This document shows positions 9,120 through 16,588 of a stretch of 64,000 nucleotides of DNA, one piece after another. Made by a program: the position numbers and the translations under genes. This DNA comes from Rhodobacteraceae bacterium UBA6213. Lineage in GTDB: Bacteria > Pseudomonadota > Alphaproteobacteria > Rhodobacterales > Rhodobacteraceae. The first letter of the stretch is position 1, and the number at the start of each line of letters is the position of its first letter. Below the pieces are notes generated by a model. That model saw only the letters and a program-made list of their open reading frames with translations. It had not been told where the DNA came from and searched no databases. The stretch spans positions 475,847-539,846 of the forward strand of contig DISJ01000009.1 of assembly GCA_002421605.1 (NCBI GenBank), read 5' to 3'.

Positions 9120-9458
9120 TCAACCCACATCGCGCAAACCATCACGCGGCGCATCCGCAGAGATCGTGAAAACTGAATCCATCCGCGTCAGGCGAAAGAC
9201 CCGTTCGACATTGGCGCTTAGCCCCCGCAACTCTAGCTGTCGGGCGGGCATCAACCCTTTCATCACCGCCACCAGCGCCCCGAGACCCGAACTGTCGAGA
9301 AAGCCTACCGCGGCCATGTCCAGCACAACACGTGGCGACGGATGCGCGAGCATCTCGCGCATCCGGTCTTTGAACTGAATCGCAATCGCGGCATCCAGAC
9401 GAGGTTCGCCCAAGCGCACTACCAAAGCGCCGTCGATTGCCTCTGCAGAGAGTTTCAT
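9120..9458 (-). CDS. STAS-domain anti-sigma factor antagonist
   Basis: A 112-residue single STAS domain. The phosphorylation loop is FLDSSGLGAL, with Ser56 in the position phosphorylated in SpoIIAA/RsbV proteins. The rest shows the usual pattern: RLDAAIAIQFKDRM early, VVLDMAAVGFLD before the loop, and a LRGLSANVERVFRLTRMD end. In the partner-switch mechanism the unphosphorylated form binds the kinase and releases its target. It is the first gene of a two-gene unit with the RsbW-like kinase (4-base spacing, so likely translationally coupled) and diverges from the thiolase gene. Confidence 0.87.
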   Translation of the reverse strand: MKLSAEAIDGALVVRLGEPRLDAAIAIQFKDRMREMLAHPSPRVVLDMAAVGFLDSSGLGALVAVMKGLMPARQLELRGLSANVERVFRLTRMDSVFTISADAPRDGLRDVG

Positions 9459-9551
9459 ATGTATTCCTGCGCAGCTTCAACGCGCCAAGGCTAGACGGCA
9501 AAGCTTACCATTCGGTATGCATGCAAGCGTGGGGCAAACTGGGAGGGCAGA

Positions 9552-10730
9552 ATGCAAGGTGTGGTAATCGTAGGCGCGGCACGAACGGCAATGGGCGGAC
9601 TGCAAGGGGTGTTCGCGCAAGTATCGGCGGCAGAGCTGGGTGGTGCTGCCATCGGCGCGGCGCTGACGCGTGCTGGGGTTGCTCCGGCTCGGGTGGACGA
9701 GTTGATTATGGGTTGCGTACTGCCAGCGGGGCAAGGTCAGGCTCCCGCGCGCCAGGCCGGTTTTGCGGCAGGGCTTGGGCAAGAAGTTCCCGCGACCACG
9801 CTCAACAAGATGTGCGGCTCGGGGATGCGTGCGGCGATGATGGCGCATGACCAGATTGCGCTGGGGGCGAGCGGGTTGATGGTTGCGGGCGGTATGGAAA
9901 GCATGTCGAACGCGCCCTATCTATTGCCGAAAATGCGCGCAGGTGCGCGCCTTGGCCACACGCAGGCGCTTGACCACATGTTCCTTGACGGGCTTGAAGA
10001 TGCCTATGATAAGGGTCGCCTGATGGGCACTTTTGCCGAAGATTGCGCGGGTGCCTTTGCCTTTGGCCGCGAGGCGCAAGATGCCTACGCTTTGGCTTCA
10101 CTGAACCGTGCGCTTGCAGCCGAAGCCTCGGGCGCTTTCAAAGGTGAAATCGCGCCGGTAATGGTTACCACCAAAGGCGGTGTCAAAGTGGTGGCGGCCG
10201 ACGAACAGCCCGCGCTCGCGCGGCCAGAAAAGATCCCGCTTCTGAAACCCGCGTTCCGGCAAGGCGGCACGGTCACCGCTGCCAACTCCTCCTCTATCTC
10301 TGACGGCGCGGCGGCCTTGGTGCTGGCGTCGAATGACGTGGCAAAGGCCGAGGGCCTTGCCATCCGCGCCCGCATTCTTGGCCACACCAGTCATGCGCAA
10401 GCTCCTGCCGATTTTCCAACCGCGCCTGTGCCGGCTATCGAAAAGTTGCTCAAGCGCCTCGGCTGGGCGATAAATGATGTCGATTTGTGGGAGGTGAACG
10501 AGGCTTTCGCGGTGGTGCCGATGGCGTTCATGGCGCGCCTTGGGGTGCCACACGAGCAGGTCAATATTCACGGCGGCGCCTGTGCGCTTGGCCACCCGAT
10601 CGGCGCCTCGGGTGCGCGTATCATCGTGACGCTGCTGCACGCGCTGGAAACCCGCGGGCTCAAGCGTGGCATCGCGGCGATCTGCATCGGCGGCGGCGAG
10701 GGTACGGCAATCGCTATCGAGCGCCCCTGA
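9552..10730 (+). CDS. Acetyl-CoA C-acyltransferase (thiolase)
   Basis: A 392-residue thiolase. The acylated cysteine is Cys88 in NKMCGSGMRA. The C-terminal signatures are GGACALGHPIGASGARI (catalytic His) and AAICIGGGEGTAIAIE (second Cys). Such enzymes either condense two acetyl-CoA to acetoacetyl-CoA or cleave beta-ketoacyl-CoA. The length and NEAF motif (WEVNEAFAVVPMAF) fit the biosynthetic acetoacetyl-CoA thiolase group, but phaB or fatty-acid oxidation partners are not adjacent, so direction and chain length are open. A good ribosome-binding site (gggaggg) precedes the ATG. Confidence 0.92.
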   Translation: MQGVVIVGAARTAMGGLQGVFAQVSAAELGGAAIGAALTRAGVAPARVDELIMGCVLPAGQGQAPARQAGFAAGLGQEVPATTLNKMCGSGMRAAMMAHDQIALGASGLMVAGGMESMSNAPYLLPKMRAGARLGHTQALDHMFLDGLEDAYDKGRLMGTFAEDCAGAFAFGREAQDAYALASLNRALAAEASGAFKGEIAPVMVTTKGGVKVVAADEQPALARPEKIPLLKPAFRQGGTVTAANSSSISDGAAALVLASNDVAKAEGLAIRARILGHTSHAQAPADFPTAPVPAIEKLLKRLGWAINDVDLWEVNEAFAVVPMAFMARLGVPHEQVNIHGGACALGHPIGASGARIIVTLLHALETRGLKRGIAAICIGGGEGTAIAIERP

Positions 10731-10794
10731 TTGAAACACCCCGCAATGGATCGCGGGCACCACGCTACCCCTGACCTTCGCCAGAAAGGCCCCT

Positions 10795-11250
10795 ATGCGC
10801 GTCGATTATGCAAACCTTGCTGCCACCATTGGCGCTCTTACCCACGGCGAAACCGATGAAGTGGCGCTGATGGCAACGCTCGCCTGCGAAATCCACCACG
10901 CGGACGATCGTTTCGACTGGACCGGGTTTTACCGCGTTGTCGCGCCAGAGCTGATGAAGATCGGCCCCTATCAGGGTGGGCACGGTTGCCTTGTCATCCC
11001 CTTCTCGCGCGGGGTTTGCGGCGCAGTGGCGCGCAGCGGCAAGGCGATGAACGTGCCCGATGTTGCAGCTTTCTCCGATCATATCGCCTGCTCTTCCACC
11101 ACGCGATCCGAGCTGGTGCTGCCGGTGTATGGCCTTGGGGGAAGGCTGATCGGTGTGCTTGATATTGACAGCAACGCGTTGGCGGCTTTCAACGATGCCG
11201 ATACCGTGGCGCTGCAAGCCATTCTTGCCGAGGTTTTCGGCGCGATTTGA
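10795..11250 (+). CDS. msrC: Free methionine-(R)-sulfoxide reductase (GAF domain, fRMsr)
   Basis: A 151-residue single GAF domain. Three cysteines, Cys65 (GGHGCLVIPF), Cys75 (SRGVCGAV) and Cys99 (SDHIACSS), show the same 10- and 24-residue spacing as the three catalytic cysteines of E. coli fRMsr. The surrounding DWTGFYRV and ELVLPVYG segments also match that family. The enzyme reduces free, not protein-bound, methionine-R-sulfoxide in the cytoplasm. The oxidative-stress theme recurs in the window (1-Cys peroxiredoxin, MsrPQ), but those genes are not in the same operon. Confidence 0.9.
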   Translation: MRVDYANLAATIGALTHGETDEVALMATLACEIHHADDRFDWTGFYRVVAPELMKIGPYQGGHGCLVIPFSRGVCGAVARSGKAMNVPDVAAFSDHIACSSTTRSELVLPVYGLGGRLIGVLDIDSNALAAFNDADTVALQAILAEVFGAI

Positions 11251-11269
11251 ATCGCTTGCGGCACGCGGT

Positions 11270-11290
11270 CAGTGCCCCCATAAGGCACTG
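11270..11290. terminator. Short inverted repeat after the fRMsr gene
   Basis: Seven-base arms cagtgcc/ggcactg with a 7-base loop lie 20 bases after the fRMsr stop and 20 bases before the LysE-type gene. There is no T-tract, so it may be a weak terminator or an mRNA-stabilising stem. Confidence 0.3.
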
Positions 11291-11310
11291 CGGCGGGCGG
11301 AGACTGACAG

Positions 11311-11934
11311 ATGTGGCAAATCTATGCGGCTTTTCCGGCCGAGGCGCTGGTAGGCTTCGTCCTCGGCGGGTTGGTGGTCAATTTCGCGCCAGGGCAAGAC
11401 ATGTTTTTCGCCACCGCCTGCGGCATCAACGGCGGGCCGCGGGCCGGTGCGATGGCTGGTCTGGGGGCGGGTATCGGCGTTGTCTGGCACGTCACGCTCG
11501 CGGCGCTTGGCCTTTCGGCGCTGATGGCGACGCACCCCGGCGCGCTTGATGCAATCCGCTGGGCAGGGGCGGCCTATCTGGCGTGGCTGGCTGTCAAGGC
11601 GTGGCGCGCGGGCAGCAGCGGCGGCGATAGCCGCGGCATCATCGACCCGTGGAGGGCGGTAGCGCGCGGATTTATTTCCAACGCGCTGAACCCCAAGCCG
11701 GTGCTTTTCATCCTCGCCTTTCTGCCCCAGTTCACCAACCCGGATTATGGCCCGACCTGGATGCAGATCGTCGCGCTCGGCTCGATCTTCGCATTCACCG
11801 GCACAATCGTGACGATGGGCTACGGTTTGTTGGCGGGCTATCTTGGCCGCTCACTCTTGTCGCGTATGGGGGCGGTCAACAAGGTCGCGGCGGTGCTGTT
11901 TGGCGGGCTTGCCGCAAAGCTTGCGCTCTCATGA
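11311..11934 (+). CDS. LysE/RhtB family amino-acid exporter
   Basis: A 207-residue inner-membrane protein with about six hydrophobic segments. The family signature is near the N-terminus, APGQDMFFATACGINGGPRAG (about residues 28-48), the equivalent of the LysE 'PGP...v...G...G...a.G.' motif. A second conserved stretch is FISNALNPKPVLFILAFLPQF (about 113-133). Members export amino acids or related metabolites using the proton gradient; the substrate is not predictable. Its stop overlaps the start of the pseudouridine synthase gene (ATGA), so the two are translationally coupled. Confidence 0.88.
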   Translation: MWQIYAAFPAEALVGFVLGGLVVNFAPGQDMFFATACGINGGPRAGAMAGLGAGIGVVWHVTLAALGLSALMATHPGALDAIRWAGAAYLAWLAVKAWRAGSSGGDSRGIIDPWRAVARGFISNALNPKPVLFILAFLPQFTNPDYGPTWMQIVALGSIFAFTGTIVTMGYGLLAGYLGRSLLSRMGAVNKVAAVLFGGLAAKLALS

Positions 11935-12584
11935 GCGATTTCGTTTATGCCCCACCCGACGAGCCGTTGCAGATTCTGCATGCAGACGCGCAGGTGCTGG
12001 TGGTCAACAAACCCGCTGGCCTGTTGTCGGTTCCCGGCAAGGGCGAGCATCTGGCCGATTGCCTGATTGCGCGGCTGCGGGCGGTTTACCCCGAGGTGTT
12101 GCTGGTGCACCGCCTAGATCTTGATACCTCTGGCGTCATGGTTTTTGCGCTTACGCCCTTGGCGCAGCGCCATCTTGGTTGGCAGTTTGAAGAGCGGGTG
12201 ACGAAAAAGGTCTATGTCGCGCGGCTATGGGGGCAACTGAGCCCACGTGAGGGGCGGGTTGACCTACCCTTGTGTGTCGATTGGCCCAACCGGCCTCGCC
12301 AGCATGTGGACCACGAGGTTGGTCGCCCGGCGCAGACCGACTGGCGGGTGGTGCGCCACGAGGCTGATGGAACGACGCGGGTGCGGCTGATGCCGCTGAC
12401 CGGACGCAGCCACCAGCTGCGTGTGCATATGAGCGAACTCGGGCACCCGATCTTGGGCGACAGGCTTTATGCCACCGGCGCAGCGCTCGATTTTCCGCGC
12501 CTGATGCTGCATGCGGAATCGCTGCGCTTTCGCCACCCAGACGGCGGCAAGGCGCAAAGCTACTCTTCACCCTGCCCGTTTTAG
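11931..12584 (+). CDS. RluA-family pseudouridine synthase
   Basis: A 217-residue pseudouridine synthase. The catalytic motif HRLDLDTSGVMVFA holds Asp63. An N-terminal VLVVNKPAGLLSVPGKG segment and a C-terminal MPLTGRSHQLRVHM segment (the R-x-HQ-I/L-R motif) complete the fold. There is no S4 domain, and the short length resembles RluA (23S rRNA position 746 and tRNA position 32) rather than RluC or RluD. The exact target is inferred. The frame is open further upstream, but the ATG at 11931 sits on the LysE-type stop codon and gives the standard N-terminus. Confidence 0.88.
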   Translation: MSDFVYAPPDEPLQILHADAQVLVVNKPAGLLSVPGKGEHLADCLIARLRAVYPEVLLVHRLDLDTSGVMVFALTPLAQRHLGWQFEERVTKKVYVARLWGQLSPREGRVDLPLCVDWPNRPRQHVDHEVGRPAQTDWRVVRHEADGTTRVRLMPLTGRSHQLRVHMSELGHPILGDRLYATGAALDFPRLMLHAESLRFRHPDGGKAQSYSSPCPF

Positions 12585-12615
12585 GGTGGCATTTTGGCCA
12601 GCTTAAAGCCCTACG

Positions 12616-14055
12616 TCAGTCTGTGAACCAGCCAGAGATCGTCTTGCTGTCGAGAAACTCTTCGATCCCCCAGTGTCCGCCCTCGCGCGCGCGCCCAGAC
12701 GCGCCGACGCCGCCAAAGAATGCCCCCGCACCGCGGCTGATCCCGTTCATTTCAACCATGCCCGAGCGTAGGCCACGCGCAAGGCGGTTGCCGCGGGTGC
12801 CATCCGTTGTTTGCACGTAGTTGGTCAGCCCGTAGGGCGTATCGTTAGCGATCGACAGCGCCTCTTCTTCGGTGTCGAAGGGAATAATCGACAGGACCGG
12901 GCCGAAGATTTCCTCGCGCGCGATCGTCATATCTGGCGTGACATCGGCAAAAACCGTGGGCCGCACGAACCAGCCTCGGTTCAGCCCGTCGGGGCGGCCG
13001 GGGCCACCGGCAATAAGCCGGGCCCCTTCGGCGATGCCTTTTTCAATCATACCTTGAATCTTGGTGTATTGCGCCTCGCTGACCACCGGGCCAATGTGGC
13101 GCCCAGGCTCGTGCGCCGAGCCGACGCGGGTGGCAAGCGCGGCTTGCCGGGCAGTCTCGACCGCGTCGGCATAGGCTGCACGTTCGACCAGCATCCGCGT
13201 TGGCGCATTGCACGATTGGCCCGAGTTGTTGAAGCAGTGGCGCACGCCGCGCTTGACCGCCTCGGCATCTGCATCGGCAAAGACCAGATTGGCACCCTTG
13301 CCGCCCAGTTCCAACGCCACCTTCTTCAAGGTGTCGGCGGCGGCCTTGGTGATGGCGATGCCCGCACGGGTGGAGCCTGTGAACGAAATCATCGCAACAT
13401 CGGGATGCGTTGAAAGCTGGGTGCCAACGCCCAGCCCGTCGCCGTTTACAAGGTTGAAAACACCCGGCGGAACGCCCGCCTCATGCATGATTTCGGCAAA
13501 GAGCAGCCCCGAAAGCGGCGCGATTTCGGACGGTTTCAGCACCATCGTGCAACCCGCAAGCAAGGCCGGAACGACCTTGAGCGCGATCTGGTTCATCGGC
13601 CAGTTCCAAGGCGTTATCAGCCCCACTACACCCACGGGTTCGAACGAGATTCGGGTTCTGGGGGCGTGTGGGCCAAGCGGGCGCACAAACTCGAAGTTCT
13701 TGAAGGCAGTAATGAAATTCTTGATGTGCGAGCTGCCTGCGTTGACCTGATCGACACGCGCCATGTCGATTGGTGCGCCCATCTCAAGGCTGATCGCAGC
13801 ACCCATTTCCTCGGTGCGCGCTGTATAGGCGGCAAGAATACGCTCGACCAGTGCCAGCCTATCTGCAGGCGCGGTGGCGCGCCAGCCGGGCAGGGCGGCG
13901 CGGGCCGCAGCCACGGCGGCGTCGGTATCGGCCTGCGCGCCAAGCGAGATCACCGCGCAGGCTTCCTCGGTCGATGGGTCATAGACGATGCAGTCGTTCG
14001 CGGCTGTTGGGGCGACCCAGCGGCCGCTGATGTAGAATTCGCGTTTGGTGATCAT
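12616..14055 (-). CDS. NAD(P)-dependent aldehyde dehydrogenase
   Basis: A 479-residue aldehyde dehydrogenase. The general base is Glu249 in ALELGGKGANLVF and the nucleophile Cys282 in NNSGQSCNAPTRM. The cofactor region includes ITPWNWPMNQ and SFTGSTRAGI. The enzyme oxidises an aldehyde to a carboxylic acid; the substrate is not evident. The ATG at 14055 has a strong ribosome-binding site (ggaggccctt) and was preferred over an in-frame ATG 33 bases upstream. It diverges from the peroxiredoxin gene and converges with the pseudouridine synthase gene, so it is a single-gene unit. Confidence 0.92.
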   Translation of the reverse strand: MITKREFYISGRWVAPTAANDCIVYDPSTEEACAVISLGAQADTDAAVAAARAALPGWRATAPADRLALVERILAAYTARTEEMGAAISLEMGAPIDMARVDQVNAGSSHIKNFITAFKNFEFVRPLGPHAPRTRISFEPVGVVGLITPWNWPMNQIALKVVPALLAGCTMVLKPSEIAPLSGLLFAEIMHEAGVPPGVFNLVNGDGLGVGTQLSTHPDVAMISFTGSTRAGIAITKAAADTLKKVALELGGKGANLVFADADAEAVKRGVRHCFNNSGQSCNAPTRMLVERAAYADAVETARQAALATRVGSAHEPGRHIGPVVSEAQYTKIQGMIEKGIAEGARLIAGGPGRPDGLNRGWFVRPTVFADVTPDMTIAREEIFGPVLSIIPFDTEEEALSIANDTPYGLTNYVQTTDGTRGNRLARGLRSGMVEMNGISRGAGAFFGGVGASGRAREGGHWGIEEFLDSKTISGWFTD

Positions 14056-14217
14056 AAGGGCCTCCGAAATTGCGCGCCATGCTGGCATCAGCGCGCGTCC
14101 GCTGCAAGGGCTACGGGTTACCCAAATTTGTACAAAATTCGCAAGCGAAGGGGCTGAAACTTGGCATCGTAATACTTAGATTTTTTCTCGAACATGAAAC
14201 TTGGAAGGATTACGCAA

Positions 14218-14871
14218 ATGGGTTTGCGCATCAACGATATCGCCCCCGATTTTACCGCCGAATCAACTCAAGGAACGATACGGTTTCACGACTGGCTTGC
14301 TGGCGGCTATGCCATCATCTTTTCGCATCCCAAGGACTTTACCCCGGTCTGCACCACCGAATTTGGTGCCGTGGCGGTGCTGGCAAAAGAGTTTGAAAAG
14401 CGCAAAACCAAGGTAATCGGCGTTTCGGTCGACTCGGTTGAAGAGCACAAGAAATGGGTCGCCGACATTGCGGCGTTTGCTGGTAGCCCGGTCAACTTTC
14501 CGATCATCGACGACACGTCGCTGACCGTAGCCAAAGCCTATGACATGCTGCCCGCTGATGCCTATTTGCCCGATGGGCGCACGCCCGCGCATTCGTCCAC
14601 GGTGCGCACCGTCTTCATTATCGGGCCGGACAAGAAAATCCGTCTGATGATGTCTTACCCGATGTCGGTAGGCCGCAACTTTGCCGAGATTCTGCGCGCG
14701 CTTGACGCCGTGCAACTTACAGATGGCGCGCCCTTTGCAACTCCAGCCGATTGGCTGCCGGGGCAAGACGTGATCGTGGGGCTTTCGGTTTCAACCGAAG
14801 ATGCCAAGGCGAAGTTTGGCAAGGTTGATGTAAAGTTGCCCTACCTGCGCACCATCAAGCGGCCGGTCTGA
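14218..14871 (+). CDS. 1-Cys peroxiredoxin (Prx6 family)
   Basis: A 217-residue AhpC/TSA-fold peroxidase with the peroxidatic Cys45 in PKDFTPVCTTEFG. The long C-terminal arm (ADWLPGQDVIVG...LPYLRTIKRPV) and length are typical of the Prx6 (1-Cys) group, which reduces H2O2 and organic or phospholipid hydroperoxides with an external thiol. The ATG at 14218 follows ggaagga at 8 bases; an in-frame ATG at 14194 lacks a ribosome-binding site and was rejected. The 162-base gap to the divergent aldehyde dehydrogenase holds AT-rich DNA suitable for promoters, but I cannot assign hexamers confidently. Confidence 0.9.
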   Translation: MGLRINDIAPDFTAESTQGTIRFHDWLAGGYAIIFSHPKDFTPVCTTEFGAVAVLAKEFEKRKTKVIGVSVDSVEEHKKWVADIAAFAGSPVNFPIIDDTSLTVAKAYDMLPADAYLPDGRTPAHSSTVRTVFIIGPDKKIRLMMSYPMSVGRNFAEILRALDAVQLTDGAPFATPADWLPGQDVIVGLSVSTEDAKAKFGKVDVKLPYLRTIKRPV

Positions 14872-14875
14872 TCGC

Positions 14876-15421
14876 CTAATCCGGGACCATCGCGGCAACC
14901 AGCCGCGTAATATCGGCGGCCATGTCGTTGCGCGTGGCCGCCGCATCAGAAATTCCGACGGTCGCATTATAGAGAATGCGCCCGGCTTGCGCATCATTCA
15001 GCACAGCGCCAAGTGTGACAATCAGCCCGGTGCCGAGCGCATCTAAGCGCGCGGCTACTTTCGCCCGCGCCGCCAGTAATTCGGCGGCATGCGGCGAGGC
15101 GCGGACGGTGTCGAAAAGTATTCCGTGTTTTGCAATCAATGCCGCGGCGACGCGCGCACTGCGCCTGCCAGGACCGCCAAGTGCTGCCATTGCTGCCGTG
15201 CGCAGAGTTTCGAAAAATCGGGCCGCAACCGCCTCGAAGGCGGCGTCCTTGGCGTGAAAATAGGCGTAGAGCGTAACCTTCGAAATTCCTGCCGCTTCAG
15301 CGATGCCTTCAACCGTGGTGCCGCGAAACCCATACGATAAAAACATCCGCTCGGCAGCGTCGATGATTTTTTCGCGCCGAGCGGCCTTTAGTGGCGATAG
15401 AGAAATGTTAGCGCCAGACAT
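14876..15421 (-). CDS. TetR/AcrR family transcriptional regulator
   Basis: A 181-residue repressor. The N-terminal TetR helix-turn-helix is plain: REKIIDAAERMFLSYGFRGT, then GIAEAAGISKVTLYAYFHAKD (about residues 20-60). The C-terminal ligand domain is unassigned. The ATG at 15421 begins the normal TetR N-terminus; the open frame extending upstream runs into the divergent gene. It faces an NAD-dependent epimerase/reductase gene across only 70 bases, which contain a perfect 9-base inverted repeat overlapping both promoters. It most likely represses that gene and itself. Confidence 0.88.
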   Translation of the reverse strand: MSGANISLSPLKAARREKIIDAAERMFLSYGFRGTTVEGIAEAAGISKVTLYAYFHAKDAAFEAVAARFFETLRTAAMAALGGPGRRSARVAAALIAKHGILFDTVRASPHAAELLAARAKVAARLDALGTGLIVTLGAVLNDAQAGRILYNATVGISDAAATRNDMAADITRLVAAMVPD

Positions 15422-15431
15422 GGGGTGGTCC

Positions 15432-15459
15432 TTGAAAAAAATGAACGAAACATTATATA
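15432..15459 (+). promoter_or_regulatory. Sigma-70-type promoter for the epimerase/reductase gene
   Basis: The -35 element ttgaaa (15432-15437) is 16 bases from tatata (15454-15459), about 30 bases before the ATG at 15492. On the opposite strand tataat (complement of 15452-15457) is a perfect -10 for the TetR gene, so the two promoters overlap back to back. Confidence 0.5.
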
Positions 15460-15468
15460 TTCGTTCAT
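15441..15468. promoter_or_regulatory. Probable TetR operator (perfect inverted repeat)
   Basis: Perfect 9-base arms atgaacgaa / ttcgttcat are separated by 10 bases (acattatata). The site lies between the -35 and -10 of the rightward promoter and covers the leftward -10. A TetR dimer bound here would block both promoters, the usual autoregulated divergent arrangement. Confidence 0.72.
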
Positions 15469-15491
15469 AAAGTAAATTACTAGGGCGGTTT

Positions 15492-16523
15492 ATGATGGTT
15501 AAAACGGTTTTGGTGAGCGGTGCTACGGGATTTATTGCCGGGCATACGATCGAGCGGCTTCTGGCTGCAGGGCACAAAGTGGTCGGCACGGTGCGCGATC
15601 CCTCGGCTGAGGCCAAGCTGGCGCATTTTCGCGCAATGCCGGGCGCAGAGCGGTTGCAACTTGTTGCGGCCGATCTGACAGATGCCGACCCGTTTTCACC
15701 CTATACCGATGTCGATGTCATTATGCATATGGCCTCGCCCTATCGGCCCAATGTTGCCGACCCGCAGCGCGATCTGATCGATCCGGCGGTGCAGGGCACA
15801 CTGTCGATGCTGCGCGCCGCCGCAGCGCAGCCACGCGTGCGTCGCGTAGTGTTGACCTCGTCAATGGCTGCAGTGACAGACGAGCCGGATGGGCGGGTGC
15901 TGACTGAGGCCGACTGGAACACAAAATCGTCGCTGACCCGCAATCCCTATTACTATTCAAAGGCACTTGCCGAGCGTGCGGCATGGGATTTTGTGGCGCG
16001 CGAGCGGCCGGGGTTTGATCTGGTGGTGATCAATCCGTTTCTGGTGATAGGGCCTGCTCATACGTCTGCCATTAACGCTTCACCCGAAATCTTCGTCAAC
16101 ATCATCAAGGGCGTGTTTCCGGCAGTGTTTGCGCTGAACTGGGGTGTCGTCGATGTGCGCGATGTGGCCGATGCGCATATCGCGGCGATGACGCGTCCGA
16201 ATGCCGCTGGGCGTTACCTTTGCGTGGGTGGCGCAATGAGCATGGCCGAAGCGGTGGCGCTGATGCGCGCTGAAGGCTACGGCGCCAAGTTGCCACGGCT
16301 GGCGCTAACGGGTCCGATTGGCACCGCGCTGATGAAAGCGATCAGCTATACCCAACCCGCTGGCACTGGCAGCTATCTGCGCACCAACCTTGGCCGCACG
16401 CTGCGATATGATGCATCAAAATCGCAGCAGGAGCTTGGCATCAACTACCGCGACGCGGCCGCGAGCCTGCGCGATACGCTGGCTGATCTGGAACGCTGGG
16501 GGCATATCGCAAAATCTGCCTGA
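15492..16523 (+). CDS. NAD-dependent epimerase/dehydratase, dihydroflavonol-reductase-like
   Basis: A 343-residue extended short-chain dehydrogenase. The nucleotide-binding motif is VSGATGFIAGHTIERLLAAG (about residues 8-27), with the catalytic YYYSKALAE motif (Tyr and Lys, about 154-162) and the preceding LTSSMAAV serine segment. The overall pattern resembles plant dihydroflavonol-4-reductase/cinnamoyl-CoA reductase relatives, which in bacteria act on diverse aldehydes or ketones. Because it is controlled by a divergent TetR protein, a detoxification or inducible catabolic role is plausible but unproven. A strong bidirectional terminator follows. Confidence 0.87.
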   Translation: MMVKTVLVSGATGFIAGHTIERLLAAGHKVVGTVRDPSAEAKLAHFRAMPGAERLQLVAADLTDADPFSPYTDVDVIMHMASPYRPNVADPQRDLIDPAVQGTLSMLRAAAAQPRVRRVVLTSSMAAVTDEPDGRVLTEADWNTKSSLTRNPYYYSKALAERAAWDFVARERPGFDLVVINPFLVIGPAHTSAINASPEIFVNIIKGVFPAVFALNWGVVDVRDVADAHIAAMTRPNAAGRYLCVGGAMSMAEAVALMRAEGYGAKLPRLALTGPIGTALMKAISYTQPAGTGSYLRTNLGRTLRYDASKSQQELGINYRDAAASLRDTLADLERWGHIAKSA

Positions 16524-16541
16524 AGTGGTGCGTAGAATGCA

Positions 16542-16571
16542 AAAAGGCCCCGGATCGCTCCGGGGCCTTTT
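16542..16571. terminator. Bidirectional rho-independent terminator
   Basis: Perfect 13-base arms aaaaggccccgga / tccggggcctttt enclose the loop tcgc. It serves both the rightward epimerase/reductase gene (T-run after the stem) and the leftward pnp gene (A-run on the plus strand). Confidence 0.88.
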
Positions 16572-16588
16572 GTCACTTTGGGTTGGCT

